Assembly (NCBI GenBank): GCA_947455205.1
Contig: CANGNF010000039.1
Span: forward strand, 1-48,456
Length of the DNA stretch: 48,456 nucleotides
Direction of reading: 5' to 3'
From: Acetobacteraceae bacterium
GTDB taxonomy: Bacteria; Pseudomonadota; Alphaproteobacteria; Acetobacterales; Acetobacteraceae
Shown here: positions 40,019-48,456 of the stretch, in pieces
Numbering within the stretch: position 1 is the stretch's first letter
How the letters are laid out: each line of letters begins with the position of its first letter
Translations under genes and position numbers: made by a program
Notes under the pieces: model-generated
What the model was told of the DNA's origin: nothing
The model's database searches: none
What the model saw: only the letters and a program-made list of their open reading frames with translations

Positions 40019-41419
40019 TCAGCGGCCGGTCATGATCCGCTCGACCAGCTGCTTCGCGGTGGGGATGAACCCGTTGGAGTAGAACGGGTCCTGGCCGAAC
40101 CGATAGGCGTTGTGCCCGGCGAACATCAGGTTGTGCTCCAGCGCCCCGTCATGCGCCACATCCTGCAGGGTCTTCTGGATGCAGAAGCTGCGCGGGTCCG
40201 CCTTGTGGCCGTTGGTGTAGTCCGGCTCGATCTGCGCCCAGTTGCTGAAGCGGCAATGGCTCAGGCAGCCCATGCAGTCCACCTGGTCCTTCAAGATCTC
40301 CTGCGCCTTCTCCGGCGTCACGAAGACCAGGGTGTTGTCCGGCGTCCGCAGCGCCTCGACGAAGCCTTCGACCTCGAACTGGCGAATCCGCGCCAGGTCA
40401 TGCGCGGTCACCCAGACCTTCCGCTTGCGCGGGCCGACGCCGTATTCGCAGACATGGTCGCCGATGGGCTCGCCGGTGAAGGCGGCCTGGCGCTCGCTCC
40501 GCGCCTCCAGCTCCCGCAGGAAGTCGTTGCGGACCGCGCTGCTGTAGAAGCCGGTCGGGCTGAAGCGCTGCAGCAGCACGTCGCCTTCCTTCAGCGTCAG
40601 CAGCCGCTGCTTCCAGGCGTCCGAGATCGGGCTTTCCTGCGTCACCAGCGGCCGGGTGCCGAACTGGAAGGCGATCGGCCCCAGCTCGGGGTTATCGATC
40701 CAGTCCTGCCACTCCTCCAGCCACCAGACGCCGCCGGCCATGATGATCGGCACGTCGCCCAGGCCGAACTCGCGCATCTGCTGGCGCAGCTTCAGCACGC
40801 GGGCAAAGGGCGCTTCCGGCTGCAGCGGATTCTCGGAGTTGGAAAGCCCGTTATGGCCACCGGCCAGCCAGGGGTCCTCGTACACCACGCCGCCCAGCCA
40901 TTCCCGCGTCTTGGAATAGCTGCGCTTCCACAGCGCGCCGAAGGCACGGGCGGAGCTGACGATGGGGTAGTAGTGGACGCGGAATTCCTTGGCGATCTCG
41001 CTGAGCTTGTAGGGCATGCCGGCACCGCAGGTGATGCCGTTGATCAGCCCCTTGGCCCCTTCCAGCACGCCACGGATGACGCGCTCGGCGCCGCCCATCT
41101 CCCACAGGATGTTGGCGTGCACGCGGCCCTTGCCGCCGGACCGCTCATGCGCTTCCCGCGCCTGGGCGATGCCGCCGCGGATGCCGTAGGCCACCAGCTC
41201 GTCGTGCCGCTCGCGCCGGGTCTTGCCATGGTAGATCTGGCGGATCACCCGGCCCTGGTCGTCGTAGCTGTCGGCATTGACCGCCGAGAAGGTGCCCACG
41301 CCGCCGGCAGCGGCCCAGGCGCCCGAGGACGCGCCATTGGAAATGGCAACGCCCTTGCCTCCCTCGACCAGCGGCAGGACGTCCACGCCCCCCATGCGGA
41401 TAGCGTTGATGGCCTTCAC
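40019..41419 (-). CDS. Nitronate monooxygenase-family FMN enzyme, long form with C-terminal Cys motif
   Basis: The product is 466 aa, longer than the 320-360 aa of ordinary nitronate monooxygenases. NMO-like core motifs are GGKGVAISNGASSGAWAAAGGVGTFSAVNADSYDD, LINGITCGAGMP, VPIIMAGGVWW and FQFGTRPLVTQESPISDAWKQRLL, consistent with an FMN TIM barrel that oxidises alkyl nitronates or related compounds. The C-terminal 90 residues carry C382-x2-C385-x3-C389 in VDCMGCLSHCRF, and C413. This set could bind a metal or an Fe-S cluster. The GTG start at 41419 has GGAG 9 bases upstream. The gene lies 89 bp downstream of pnp and ends at a strong terminator. Confidence 0.65.
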   Translation of the reverse strand: MKAINAIRMGGVDVLPLVEGGKGVAISNGASSGAWAAAGGVGTFSAVNADSYDDQGRVIRQIYHGKTRRERHDELVAYGIRGGIAQAREAHERSGGKGRVHANILWEMGGAERVIRGVLEGAKGLINGITCGAGMPYKLSEIAKEFRVHYYPIVSSARAFGALWKRSYSKTREWLGGVVYEDPWLAGGHNGLSNSENPLQPEAPFARVLKLRQQMREFGLGDVPIIMAGGVWWLEEWQDWIDNPELGPIAFQFGTRPLVTQESPISDAWKQRLLTLKEGDVLLQRFSPTGFYSSAVRNDFLRELEARSERQAAFTGEPIGDHVCEYGVGPRKRKVWVTAHDLARIRQFEVEGFVEALRTPDNTLVFVTPEKAQEILKDQVDCMGCLSHCRFSNWAQIEPDYTNGHKADPRSFCIQKTLQDVAHDGALEHNLMFAGHNAYRFGQDPFYSNGFIPTAKQLVERIMTGR

Positions 41420-41508
41420 GAACAGCGGCTCCAGTCTTTCAGTTCAACACGGTGGCAACGGCCGGACCCCGCTGGGGATGCCGGCCGCCACCAATATGGG
41501 GGCGAAGT

Positions 41509-43728
41509 TCAGAAATCGCCACGCCGCGGGCGGTCACCACGGTCGCGACGCGGGCGGTCGCCCTCCTCGCGGCGCGGCCGCTCCTCGCCACCTTCCTCGC
41601 GCGGCCGGCGGGCGCCGACCTGCTCGGTGATGTCGGCACCGGTCGCCTGGTCCACCACGCGCATGGACAGCTTCACCTTGCCCCGCTCATCGAAGCCGAT
41701 GACCTTGACCTTCACCGCATCGCCCTGGTTGACCACGTCGCTGGTCTTGTTCACCCGCTCGTTGGCCAGCTCGGAGATGTGGACCAGGCCGTCCTTGGCG
41801 CCGAGGAAGTTCACGAAGGCGCCGAACTCGGCGGTCTTCACGACCTTGCCATTGTAGATCTTGCCGATCTCGGCTTCCGCCGTGATCCCCTGGATCCAGT
41901 CGATCGCCTTCTGCGCCGCCTCGATGGAGGTCGCCGCCACCTTGATGGTGCCGTCATCCTCGATGTCGATCTTGCAGCCGGTCTGCTCGCAGATCTCACG
42001 GATCACCTTGCCGCCGGACCCGATCACGTCGCGGATCTTGTCTTTCGGCACGTTGATCACGGTGATGCGGGGCGCGGTCGCCGCCACGTCGCCACGGGCG
42101 CCGGTCAGCCCCTTGGCCATCTCGCCCAGGATGTGCAGCCGGCCGTCCTTGGCCTGCTCCAGCGCGATCTTCATGATCTCCGGCGTGATGCTGGTGATCT
42201 TGATGTCCATCTGCAGCGCGGTGATGCCCACCTCGGTGCCGGCCACCTTGAAGTCCATGTCGCCCAGGTGGTCTTCGTCACCCAGGATGTCGGACAGCAC
42301 GGCGAAGGCGTGGTCTTCCTTGATCAGGCCCATGGCGATGCCGGCGCAGGGGCGCTTCAGCGGCGCACCCGCATCCATCAGGCTCAGCGAGGTGCCGCAG
42401 ACGGTCGCCATCGAGGACGAGCCGTTGCTCTCGGTGATCTCGCTGACCACGCGCATGGTGTAGGGGAAGTTCGCCTTCTCCGGCAGCAGCGGGTGCAGCG
42501 CGCGCCACGCCAGCTTGCCATGGCCCACTTCGCGGCGGCCCGGGCTGCCCATGCGGCCCGTCTCGTTCACGCTGTAGGGGGGGAAGTTGTAGTGCAGCAT
42601 GAAGTTCTCGCGGTACTCGCCCGCCAGAGCGTCGATGATCTGCTCGTCCTGCCCGGTGCCCAGGGTGGCGACGCACAGCGCCTGCGTCTCGCCACGGGTG
42701 AACAGCGCGGAACCATGGGCGCGCGGCAGCACGCCGACCTCGGCCACGATCGGGCGCACGGTCTTGGTGTCGCGGCCGTCGATCCGCAGGCCGGTGTTCA
42801 GGATGTTGTTGCGGACCACGTCCGCCTCCAGCTCCTTCAGCAGGCCCTTGGCGGCGCCGGCATCCAGGCCCTCGGCCTCAAGCCCGGCCACCACGGCCTT
42901 CTTCACCGCGCCCACCTTGCCCTGGCGGACCAGCTTCTGGGTTTCCTTGTAGGCTTCCACCATGTCGGCATGGCCCAGCGCGGTGATGCGCGCCTTCAGC
43001 GCCACCTCGGCGGCGGACGGCTCGGGCAGCGCCCAGGCGTCCTTCGCCGCGTGCTCGGCCAGTTCGATGATCCCCTGGATCACCGGCTGGAACGCGGCAT
43101 GGCCGAAGGTCACAGCGCCGAGCATCACTTCCTCGGTCAGCTCATGCGCCTCGGACTCGACCATCAGCACGCCCTCGGCGGTGCCGGCCAGGACCAGGTC
43201 CAGCTGGCTCTGCTTCTTCTGCGCCATGGTCGGGTTCAGCACGTACTGGCCGTCGATGAAGCCAACCCGCGCCGCGCCCACCGGGCCGAAGAACGGAATG
43301 CCCGACAGCGTCAGCGCGGCGGAGCAACCCACCAGCGCCACGATGTCCGGCTCGTTCTCCATGTCGTGGCTCAGCACGGTGGCGATGACCTGGACCTCGT
43401 TGCGGAACCCATCCGGGAACAGCGGGCGCAGCGGCCGGTCGATCAGGCGGGAGATCAGGGTCTCGGCCTCGCTCGGCCGGCCTTCACGCTTGAAGAAGCC
43501 GCCCGGAATCTTGCCGGCCGCGAAAGCCTTTTCCTGGTAGTTCACGGTCAGCGGGAAGAAGTCCTGCCCCGGCTTCACCCCACGCGCGCCAACCACGGTG
43601 CACAGCACGATGGTGTCGCCCAGGCGGGCCAGCACGGCGCCATCAGCCTGGCGGGCAACCTTGCCGGTTTCCAGGGTGAGCAGCTGACCGCCCCAGGAGA
43701 TATCCTTGCGGTAGTAGTTCTCGAACAT
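41509..43728 (-). CDS. pnp: Polyribonucleotide nucleotidyltransferase (PNPase)
   Basis: The product is a 739-aa 3'-to-5' phosphorolytic exoribonuclease and degradosome component. Two RNase PH domains are present. The first has [39 protein letters not shown]. The catalytic second has [15 protein letters not shown] and [22 protein letters not shown] domain ([23 protein letters not shown]) and an S1 domain ([33 protein letters not shown]) follow. The last 35 residues form an Arg/Glu-rich low-complexity tail, probably RNA- or protein-binding. AAGGA lies 7 bases before the ATG at 43728. The usual upstream partner rpsO is missing. Confidence 0.98.
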   Translation of the reverse strand: MFENYYRKDISWGGQLLTLETGKVARQADGAVLARLGDTIVLCTVVGARGVKPGQDFFPLTVNYQEKAFAAGKIPGGFFKREGRPSEAETLISRLIDRPLRPLFPDGFRNEVQVIATVLSHDMENEPDIVALVGCSAALTLSGIPFFGPVGAARVGFIDGQYVLNPTMAQKKQSQLDLVLAGTAEGVLMVESEAHELTEEVMLGAVTFGHAAFQPVIQGIIELAEHAAKDAWALPEPSAAEVALKARITALGHADMVEAYKETQKLVRQGKVGAVKKAVVAGLEAEGLDAGAAKGLLKELEADVVRNNILNTGLRIDGRDTKTVRPIVAEVGVLPRAHGSALFTRGETQALCVATLGTGQDEQIIDALAGEYRENFMLHYNFPPYSVNETGRMGSPGRREVGHGKLAWRALHPLLPEKANFPYTMRVVSEITESNGSSSMATVCGTSLSLMDAGAPLKRPCAGIAMGLIKEDHAFAVLSDILGDEDHLGDMDFKVAGTEVGITALQMDIKITSITPEIMKIALEQAKDGRLHILGEMAKGLTGARGDVAATAPRITVINVPKDKIRDVIGSGGKVIREICEQTGCKIDIEDDGTIKVAATSIEAAQKAIDWIQGITAEAEIGKIYNGKVVKTAEFGAFVNFLGAKDGLVHISELANERVNKTSDVVNQGDAVKVKVIGFDERGKVKLSMRVVDQATGADITEQVGARRPREEGGEERPRREEGDRPRRDRGDRPRRGDF

Positions 43729-44328
43729 GCGTCGTCCTTCGGTGGACCCCGGGGCCATCCCCGGCGGTCCTGGCCCTTTCCGCGGGTGCGGTCAGGGCGG
43801 TGGATGTGCCACGGCGCACCCAGGGCCCATACGGGGCCGGGCGCGTCATGGATGCACGGGCGGCGGAAAGCCAGGCGGTGGTCCGGCGGCCCCTTGCGGG
43901 ATGCTCGGCGCTTCGGGCGGCACGGGCTGGCTTTTCCTCACCAGGCAGGTCCCTGGGGCGAATCGCCGTCCCCGCTGGCAGCGGGGCACCGTGTGGCCGG
44001 AAACGCCGGGGCAGGCCTGCCGGCGGGAGTTTCTTCCCCGCGGCCGGCGCTGGGCGCGGCTCCGTAATCTGTCAGCCCGCCGCATGCGCGGCGACGGGCG
44101 CGGCGGCGCTGCCGCACGGGCCCGGCGGTGGTATGCCGCCTTGGCGGCCGGATTGCCATCGAATTCTGATCCCCGGCCGGGGCCGCCGGCGCAGCCCCAG
44201 ACAGGCCGCCACCACCCGCGGCGCCATCGGCGGTTGTCCCTCGCCGTTGAATTTCCCACAGGTTGTGTTGATGGGCAAATTCGGCGCCTTCAGGTTGTTG
44301 TCATACTGCCTTTTTGTAACCTCTGGTT

Positions 44329-44589
44329 ATGTTCAGGCGTCCAACCGCCCGCTCATTGCGCCTGCCCCGGCTTGGCTGGGTCGGCTGGCTGCTTCTGCTC
44401 GCGCTCGCACCTGCCGCCTTGGCCGACGCCGCGCCGCGCGGCACGCGTTCCACCGCCCAGGGGCTGTCGCTCAGCGCGCTGCTGCGGATGTCCGCATGGC
44501 CACCCGCCACCTGCCTCGCGGCAGGGCGAACCAAGGCGTATTGGTACAGGCATGGAACGCACCCGCAGGTTGATTTTATTTTGAGATAG
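44329..44589 (+). CDS. Possible small secreted protein
   Basis: The frame encodes 86 aa. The N-terminus, a basic stretch followed by LGWVGWLLLLALAPAALADAAP, looks like a Sec signal peptide with cleavage after about residue 33. The mature 50 residues include AYWYRHGTHPQVDFILR and match no family I know. No clear ribosome-binding site precedes the ATG, and an overlapping frame also starts with a hydrophobic stretch. It may be real but is weakly supported. Confidence 0.3.
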   Translation: MFRRPTARSLRLPRLGWVGWLLLLALAPAALADAAPRGTRSTAQGLSLSALLRMSAWPPATCLAAGRTKAYWYRHGTHPQVDFILR

Positions 44590-44598
44590 GGCTAAAAG
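44570..44598 (+). promoter_or_regulatory. Possible sigma70 promoter of the barrel-protein gene
   Basis: TTGATT (44570-44575) is followed after 17 bp by TAAAAG (44593-44598); each box matches consensus in 4 of 6 positions. They lie in an AT-rich pocket. An imperfect dyad GGCTAAA/TTTAGTCC (about 44590-44606) overlaps the -10 box and could be an operator. The start codon lies about 60 bp downstream of the expected transcription start. Confidence 0.45.
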
Positions 44599-44668
44599 TT
44601 TAGTCCTGTTGCTCAACCTGTACGCGAGCGTCCCTATCCTTCCGGGGTCGGGGCCAAGGATGCCTGCG

Positions 44669-45520
44669 ATGCGGCCGACCTGCCTGGTCTCCAAGCCCGT
44701 CCCCAATCCGGCGCCCGGCCGCGCCCGCGCCCTGGCTTTCGCGCTGGCGGTGACGCTGGCGGCAGCACCCGGCGCCGCCTGGGCGGGCGCCTGGCCCCAG
44801 CCGGAAGGCGGCGGCCAGGTGGTGCTGAACGCGCTGCCCTTCCAGACCCGGTTGCAGGGCTACAACCGCTTCGGACAGCCCGCCGGCACCGGCACCGACC
44901 AGCGGATCGAGACCAGCATCTACTGGGAACACGGCCTGACCGACCGCTTCACGGTGGGCATGCAGCCCCGGCTGCAGGCGATCTGGATGAAGGACCAGTC
45001 CGGCAGCAGCCGCAACCTGGGCATGGCCGAGGAGAAGATGTTCGCCCGCTACACCCTGTGGCGCGGCGACTGGGACGTGGTCTCGGTACAAGGCCAGGTC
45101 GGCGCCCCCGGCCTGGCGCAGAGCCGCGCGCCCCGCCTGGCCGAGCCCAATGCCAGCTACGAAATCCGCGCCATGTACGGCCATGCCTTCAACCTGTGGG
45201 CCGGCATGTCCGGCTTCATCGACCTGCAGGCCGCCTACAACTACCGCGCCGGCCCGCCGGCGGACGAGATGACCTACAAGGTCACCGGCGGCATCCGCGT
45301 GGCGCCGGGTTGGCTGGTCATGGGCCAGACCGTCTCCACCATCGGCCTGCGCAACGGCCGCGGCACCGGGCCGGACTACTCCATCCACCGCGCCCTGCTC
45401 TCCCTGGTGGTGGACCTGGCGCCGCAATGGCAGGTGGAACTCGGCTACCTGAAGGAACTGGGCGGCCGCCACGTGGCCCTCGGCCAGGGCGTGCTCGGCG
45501 CGCTTTGGTACCGGTACTGA
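44669..45520 (+). CDS. Outer-membrane beta-barrel-like protein, paralogue 1
   Basis: The product is 283 aa from ATG 44669, with AAGGA 8 bases upstream; ATG 44660 is an alternative. A signal peptide ends near ALAVTLAAAPGAAWAGA. The mature chain has alternating hydrophobic and polar stretches and ends in an aromatic residue (LGALWYRY), as outer-membrane barrels do. Notable segments are WPQPEGGGQVVLNALPF, YWEHGLTDRFTVGMQPRLQAIW, DVVSVQGQVGAPG and STIGLRNGRG. It is clearly paralogous to the next gene along its whole length. No named family was recognised. Transport or sensing at the outer membrane is inference. Confidence 0.7.
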   Translation: MRPTCLVSKPVPNPAPGRARALAFALAVTLAAAPGAAWAGAWPQPEGGGQVVLNALPFQTRLQGYNRFGQPAGTGTDQRIETSIYWEHGLTDRFTVGMQPRLQAIWMKDQSGSSRNLGMAEEKMFARYTLWRGDWDVVSVQGQVGAPGLAQSRAPRLAEPNASYEIRAMYGHAFNLWAGMSGFIDLQAAYNYRAGPPADEMTYKVTGGIRVAPGWLVMGQTVSTIGLRNGRGTGPDYSIHRALLSLVVDLAPQWQVELGYLKELGGRHVALGQGVLGALWYRY

Positions 45521-45649
45521 TCCATCCGCAAGGCAACGGCGCCGGCAACCCGCCCCGCACGACAAAACCGTACCGGTCACGACACCCGTTGGTAACCGCT
45601 CCCGCCTAGAAATCCGCTTCGTCATGGGCGCGGAAGGAGCGGGTCGGGG

Positions 45650-46465
45650 ATGTCCCGGGTGGGCTACAGGCTGGGGTTGGTCGGGTTGGTGGTGGCGCTG
45701 CTGCCGCCGCCATGCGCCCATGCCGCGCCCTGGGTCCAGCCAGAGGGCGAGGGCATCGTCATCCTGCAGACCACCCCCTACAGCGCGGGCACCCGTGGCT
45801 TCGACACGGCCGGCCGCGCCAACGGCACCGGCAGCTTCGGCCGGGTGGAACTCGCCTCGCCCTACTGGGAACACGGCCTGACCAGCCGCTGGACGGTGGG
45901 GCTGCAACCCCGGCTGCAGGCCGCCTGGCTGACCGAGAATGGCCGCACCAGCACCAATGTCGGCCTGGCCGATGCCAGCGCCTTCGCCCGCTACCTGATC
46001 TACCAGGGCCGGCTGGATGTGGTCTCCGTGCAGGGCACGCTGGCCACGCCGGGCGTCGACGGCGCCGGCAGCACGCCCCGCGTGGCCGAGCCCAACATGG
46101 GCGCCGAGATCCGCGGCCTCTACGGCATCGGCACCCAGCTGCCCTGGGGCATGACCGGCTTCGCCACCGCCGAGCTCGCCTATCGTGGCCGCATCGGCAA
46201 CGCGGCGGACGAGCTGCGGGTGGATATCGGCTTCGGCCTGCGCCCGGTGCCGCACTGGCTGCTGATGCTGCAGAGCTTCAGCAACATCGGCCTGCGCAAC
46301 AACAGCCGGGGCGGCGCCGACTACAGCGTCTCCAAGCTGCAGGCCACCGCGGTGTATGAGTTCAACCGCACCTGGGCGGTGGCGCTGGGCTACACCCGCG
46401 ACGTTGCCGGCCGCCGCGTGCCGCTGGGCCAGGGCGCCGTGCTGGCGCTGTGGTACCGCTACTGA
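45650..46465 (+). CDS. Outer-membrane beta-barrel-like protein, paralogue 2
   Basis: The product is 271 aa with signal peptide MSRVGYRLGLVGLVVALLPPPCAHA. It shares with paralogue 1 the opening W(V/P)QPEGxG, the YWEHGLTxRxTVGxQPRLQAxW block, the DVVSVQGxxxxPG block, the xNIGLRNxxxG block and the C-terminal GRxVxLGQG..LALWYRY ending. The final aromatic residue again fits a barrel inserted by the BAM machinery. It lies 129 bp downstream of paralogue 1 on the same strand and probably arose by tandem duplication. Confidence 0.7.
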   Translation: MSRVGYRLGLVGLVVALLPPPCAHAAPWVQPEGEGIVILQTTPYSAGTRGFDTAGRANGTGSFGRVELASPYWEHGLTSRWTVGLQPRLQAAWLTENGRTSTNVGLADASAFARYLIYQGRLDVVSVQGTLATPGVDGAGSTPRVAEPNMGAEIRGLYGIGTQLPWGMTGFATAELAYRGRIGNAADELRVDIGFGLRPVPHWLLMLQSFSNIGLRNNSRGGADYSVSKLQATAVYEFNRTWAVALGYTRDVAGRRVPLGQGAVLALWYRY

Positions 46466-46522
46466 ACCGACGCCGCCGGCGCCCCCTTGCCGCCGCCGGG
46501 CGCAGCCCGCATCCTTCCGCCG

Positions 46523-47644
46523 ATGCGCCTATTGCACACCGCCGACTGGCATCTCGGCCGCACCCTGGGCGGCCATTCCCTGCACCAGGACCAGGAATAC
46601 CTGTTCGCCGGCCAGTTCCTGCAGATGGTGCGGGACACCAGGCCCGACGCCGTCCTCATCGCGGGCGACATCTTCGACCGTTCGGTCCCGCCGGCCGATG
46701 CGGTGGAGCTGCTGGACGAGATCCTGCACCAGCTGATCCGCGGCCTTGGCGTGCCGGTGGTCCTCATCCCCGGCAACCACGACGACGCCCGGCGCCTCGC
46801 CTTCGGCGCCCGGCTGCTGGCCGGCGGCGGGCTGCACATCGCCGACAGCCCGCTGGGCCGCGCCTGGGAGTTCCACGACGCGCACGGCCCAGTCTCCATC
46901 GTCGCCACCGGCTACGCCACGCCGCTGCTTCTGGCGCAGAAGCTGCCCCAGGCCGGCGTCATCGCCGACCATGACGGCGGCATGGCGCGGCTGGCGCCGC
47001 TGCTGCACGGCCTCTGCCCCGCCGGCCAGCGCCGCGTGCTGGTCGCCCATGCCTTCGTCGCCGGCGGCACCGAGACCGAGAGCGAGCGCGGCCTTTCCGT
47101 CGGCGGCAGCGGCCAGGTCGGCGTCGCCCATTTCGCCGGCTTCCACTACGTCGCGCTGGGCCATCTGCACCGCCCGCAGACGCTCGGCGGCGGCCGGCTG
47201 CGCTACAGCGGCTCGCCCCTGGCGTATTCCACCAGCGAGGCCGACCAGCAGAAATCCGTCACCCTGGTGGAGCTGGACGCCCAGGGCGGCGTCGCCACCA
47301 CGGAATTGCCGCTGGCGCCCCGGCACCCGCTGCGGGTGCTGCGCGGCGACTTCGCCACGCTGCTAGCCGCCACCAGCCCGGACTACCTGGCGCTGGAGCT
47401 GACCGACGCGCTGCCGGTGGCGGAAGCGCAGCGCCGCCTGGCGGAACGCTACCCGCGCATCATCGGCCTGCGCTGGGTGGCGGAAGCCCTGCCCGCCAGC
47501 GCCACCGCGCTGTCCGCCGCCGGCCGCGCGCTCAGCCCGCTGGCGCAGTTCGAGGCCTTCCACCAGGCCATGCGGGGCGCGCCGCTGCCGGATGCGGCCC
47601 GCCCCGTCGTCATCGCCGCCCTCACCGCCGCCGGGCCGGCCTGA
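46523..47644 (+). CDS. sbcD: Exonuclease SbcD, nuclease subunit
   Basis: The product is a 373-aa Mre11-type Mn-dependent nuclease. Phosphoesterase motifs are MRLLHTADWHLGRTL (D8, H10), LIAGDIFDRSVP (D49), IPGNHDDARRL (N85, H86), LVAHAFVAGG and YVALGHLHRPQ. With SbcC it cleaves DNA hairpins and protein-blocked ends, limiting palindromes in the chromosome. The start at 46523 matches the family N-terminus. The stop overlaps the sbcC start by one base (TGATG). Confidence 0.95.
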   Translation: MRLLHTADWHLGRTLGGHSLHQDQEYLFAGQFLQMVRDTRPDAVLIAGDIFDRSVPPADAVELLDEILHQLIRGLGVPVVLIPGNHDDARRLAFGARLLAGGGLHIADSPLGRAWEFHDAHGPVSIVATGYATPLLLAQKLPQAGVIADHDGGMARLAPLLHGLCPAGQRRVLVAHAFVAGGTETESERGLSVGGSGQVGVAHFAGFHYVALGHLHRPQTLGGGRLRYSGSPLAYSTSEADQQKSVTLVELDAQGGVATTELPLAPRHPLRVLRGDFATLLAATSPDYLALELTDALPVAEAQRRLAERYPRIIGLRWVAEALPASATALSAAGRALSPLAQFEAFHQAMRGAPLPDAARPVVIAALTAAGPA

Positions 47645-48456
47645 TGCGCCCGCTTCGGCTGACCATGCAGGGCTTCGGCCCCTACGCCGCCCGGCAGGAG
47701 CTGGATTTCGGCCAGCTGGCGCCGCACCGGCTGTTCCTGATCTGCGGCCCCACCGGTGCCGGCAAGACCACGCTGCTGGACGCCATCTGCTTCGCGCTGT
47801 TCGGGGAAAGCAGCGGGGCCGAGCGCCAGGCCACCCACCTGCGCAGCCTGCACGCCGACCCCGCCACGCCCACCGAAGTCACCCTGGAATTCCACGCCGC
47901 CGGCCAGACCTGGCTGATCCGCCGCAGCCCCGCCTGGGAGCGGCCGAAGCAGCGCGGCCAGGGCACGACGACGGAGGGCGCCAAGCAGGCCCTCTGGCAA
48001 CCCGGCGGAACGCCGCTGGAGAAAGACAAAGAAGTCGCCGCCCGCATCCATGAGCTGCTGGGCCTGAGTGCGGCCGAGTTCCGCCAGGTCGTCCTCCTCC
48101 CGCAGGGTCGCTTCCGCGAGCTGCTGGTGGCCAAGCCGGAGGCCCGGCAGGACATCCTCCGCACCTTGTTCCGCACCGCCTTCTATGAACGCGTGCAGCG
48201 GGCGCTGAAGGACGACGCCAACGCCGCCCGCCAGGCCCGGCGGGACGCGGAGCTGGCGCTGAACGCCCTGCTGGCCCGCGCCGGCGCCGGCAGCGCGGAG
48301 ACCGCCGCCGAGACCCGGCCCGCTCTGGCTCAGGCGCTGGCGGAAGCAGAGGCGACCGCCGCCCAGGCCGCCCTGGTCGAAACCACTGCCCGCACCGCCG
48401 AGGCCACCGGCCGCGACACCGCCCGCCGCCTGGCCGCCGCCGCCGAGGCCGCCGCC
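47644..48456 (+). CDS. sbcC: Exonuclease SbcC, ATPase subunit (5' part only)
   Basis: The frame is open from ATG 47644 to the window end (271 codons), so only the N-terminal ATPase lobe and the start of the coiled coil are seen. MRPLRLTMQGFGPYAARQELDF and Walker A GPTGAGKTT at 35-43 are present. LDAICFALFGESSG follows, then the Q-loop and Rad50-type LLPQGRFRELLVAKPEARQDILRTLF. From about residue 190 the sequence is Ala/Glu/Arg-rich heptad-like coiled coil. With SbcD it forms the SbcCD complex. Confidence 0.95.
   Translation, partial: MRPLRLTMQGFGPYAARQELDFGQLAPHRLFLICGPTGAGKTTLLDAICFALFGESSGAERQATHLRSLHADPATPTEVTLEFHAAGQTWLIRRSPAWERPKQRGQGTTTEGAKQALWQPGGTPLEKDKEVAARIHELLGLSAAEFRQVVLLPQGRFRELLVAKPEARQDILRTLFRTAFYERVQRALKDDANAARQARRDAELALNALLARAGAGSAETAAETRPALAQALAEAEATAAQAALVETTARTAEATGRDTARRLAAAAEAAA

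Larger units (their letters stand above)
43729..44668. other. Long region between divergent pnp and barrel genes
   Basis: About 940 bp with only one weak small-gene candidate (44329-44589). No rpsO, tRNA or other RNA gene was recognised. The part next to pnp (43729-44260) has several open frames of low-complexity Arg/Pro-rich sequence that look like GC-rich artefacts. From about 44265 the DNA becomes AT-richer, and it holds a plausible promoter at 44570-44598. The pnp promoter should also lie here, but I could not place it. Confidence 0.5.

Noticed and set aside
43846..44259. 137-codon minus-strand frame upstream of pnp, tested as a possible rpsO
   Set aside because: The translation is Arg/Pro/Gly-rich with no S15 motifs, no ribosome-binding site and no family resemblance.
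44270..44573. Alternative plus-strand frame with a hydrophobic start
   Set aside because: Third-position GC is lower than in real genes here, and it overlaps the somewhat better candidate at 44329. Neither is strong.
1..48456. Search for CRISPR arrays, tRNA genes, toxin-antitoxin pairs and defence systems
   Set aside because: No regularly spaced direct repeats outside the RTX gene and the short intergenic repeats, no T-loop signatures in a tRNA context, and no recognisable defence or toxin-antitoxin proteins. SbcCD is a housekeeping repair complex.

Overview
The window is a very GC-rich bacterial chromosome segment. The gene content suggests an environmental alphaproteobacterium, most likely Acetobacteraceae of the Roseomonas type. 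Supporting points are several Bug/TctC-type periplasmic binding proteins, a complete branched-chain-amino-acid-type ABC transporter, hydantoinase/oxoprolinase genes, a CaiB-type CoA-transferase, and alphaproteobacterial-looking PNPase and flagellin. The assignment is an inference from gene content; a Burkholderiales-type betaproteobacterium is the main alternative. No rRNA, tRNA, CRISPR array or prophage was seen.

Layout. 1-678 is the end of an IS481-family insertion sequence, with the transposase running off the window. It abuts a 204-bp MITE-like element (680-883) that supplies the stop codon and an intrinsic terminator to the next gene. 880-8175 is a divergent catabolic module: leftward an MFS exporter, a quinone-oxidoreductase-like enzyme and a Bug binding protein; rightward a CoA-transferase, an M20 amidohydrolase and a TTC38-family TPR protein. 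8279-9568 encodes a secreted-looking RTX-like protein made of 18 consecutive 18-residue repeats. 9613-14010 is a liv-type ABC operon, preceded on the same strand by an SMP-30/gluconolactonase gene and a GT39-like glycosyltransferase.

16834-20935 is a tightly coupled hyuB-hyuA-cupin operon, followed by four degenerate REP-like palindromes. 21265-26145 holds a CitE-like lyase, two more Bug proteins, a methyltransferase and an isocitrate/isopropylmalate-dehydrogenase-family enzyme. 26186-31098 has a small unknown gene, a 1-Cys peroxiredoxin, a proline-rich lipoprotein, a lone flagellin and a metallo-beta-lactamase-fold hydrolase. A strong candidate small RNA, with promoter, CUCCUCCC motif and terminator, lies at about 31108-31220.

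31437-39895 holds a tiny membrane protein, an FAD oxidoreductase, a DUF2272 lipoprotein, an Old-Yellow-Enzyme homologue with a DUF1330 partner, a multispanning GT-C-like protein, and an NCS2 purine-type permease next to a cysteine hydrolase. 40019-43728 is an unusual nitronate-monooxygenase-family gene downstream of pnp. 44669-46465 is a tandem pair of paralogous outer-membrane-barrel-like proteins, and the window ends in sbcD and the start of sbcC.

Taken together, this is a metabolic accessory region. Binding proteins and transporters are interleaved with amidase, CoA-transferase, lyase, hydantoinase and flavoenzyme genes, in short operons with ATGA or TGATG stop-start overlaps. The least explained items are the MITE-like element, the small RNA, the RTX solenoid, the palindromes inside the livF reading frame, the CoA-transferase/M20/TTC38 operon and the barrel pair.
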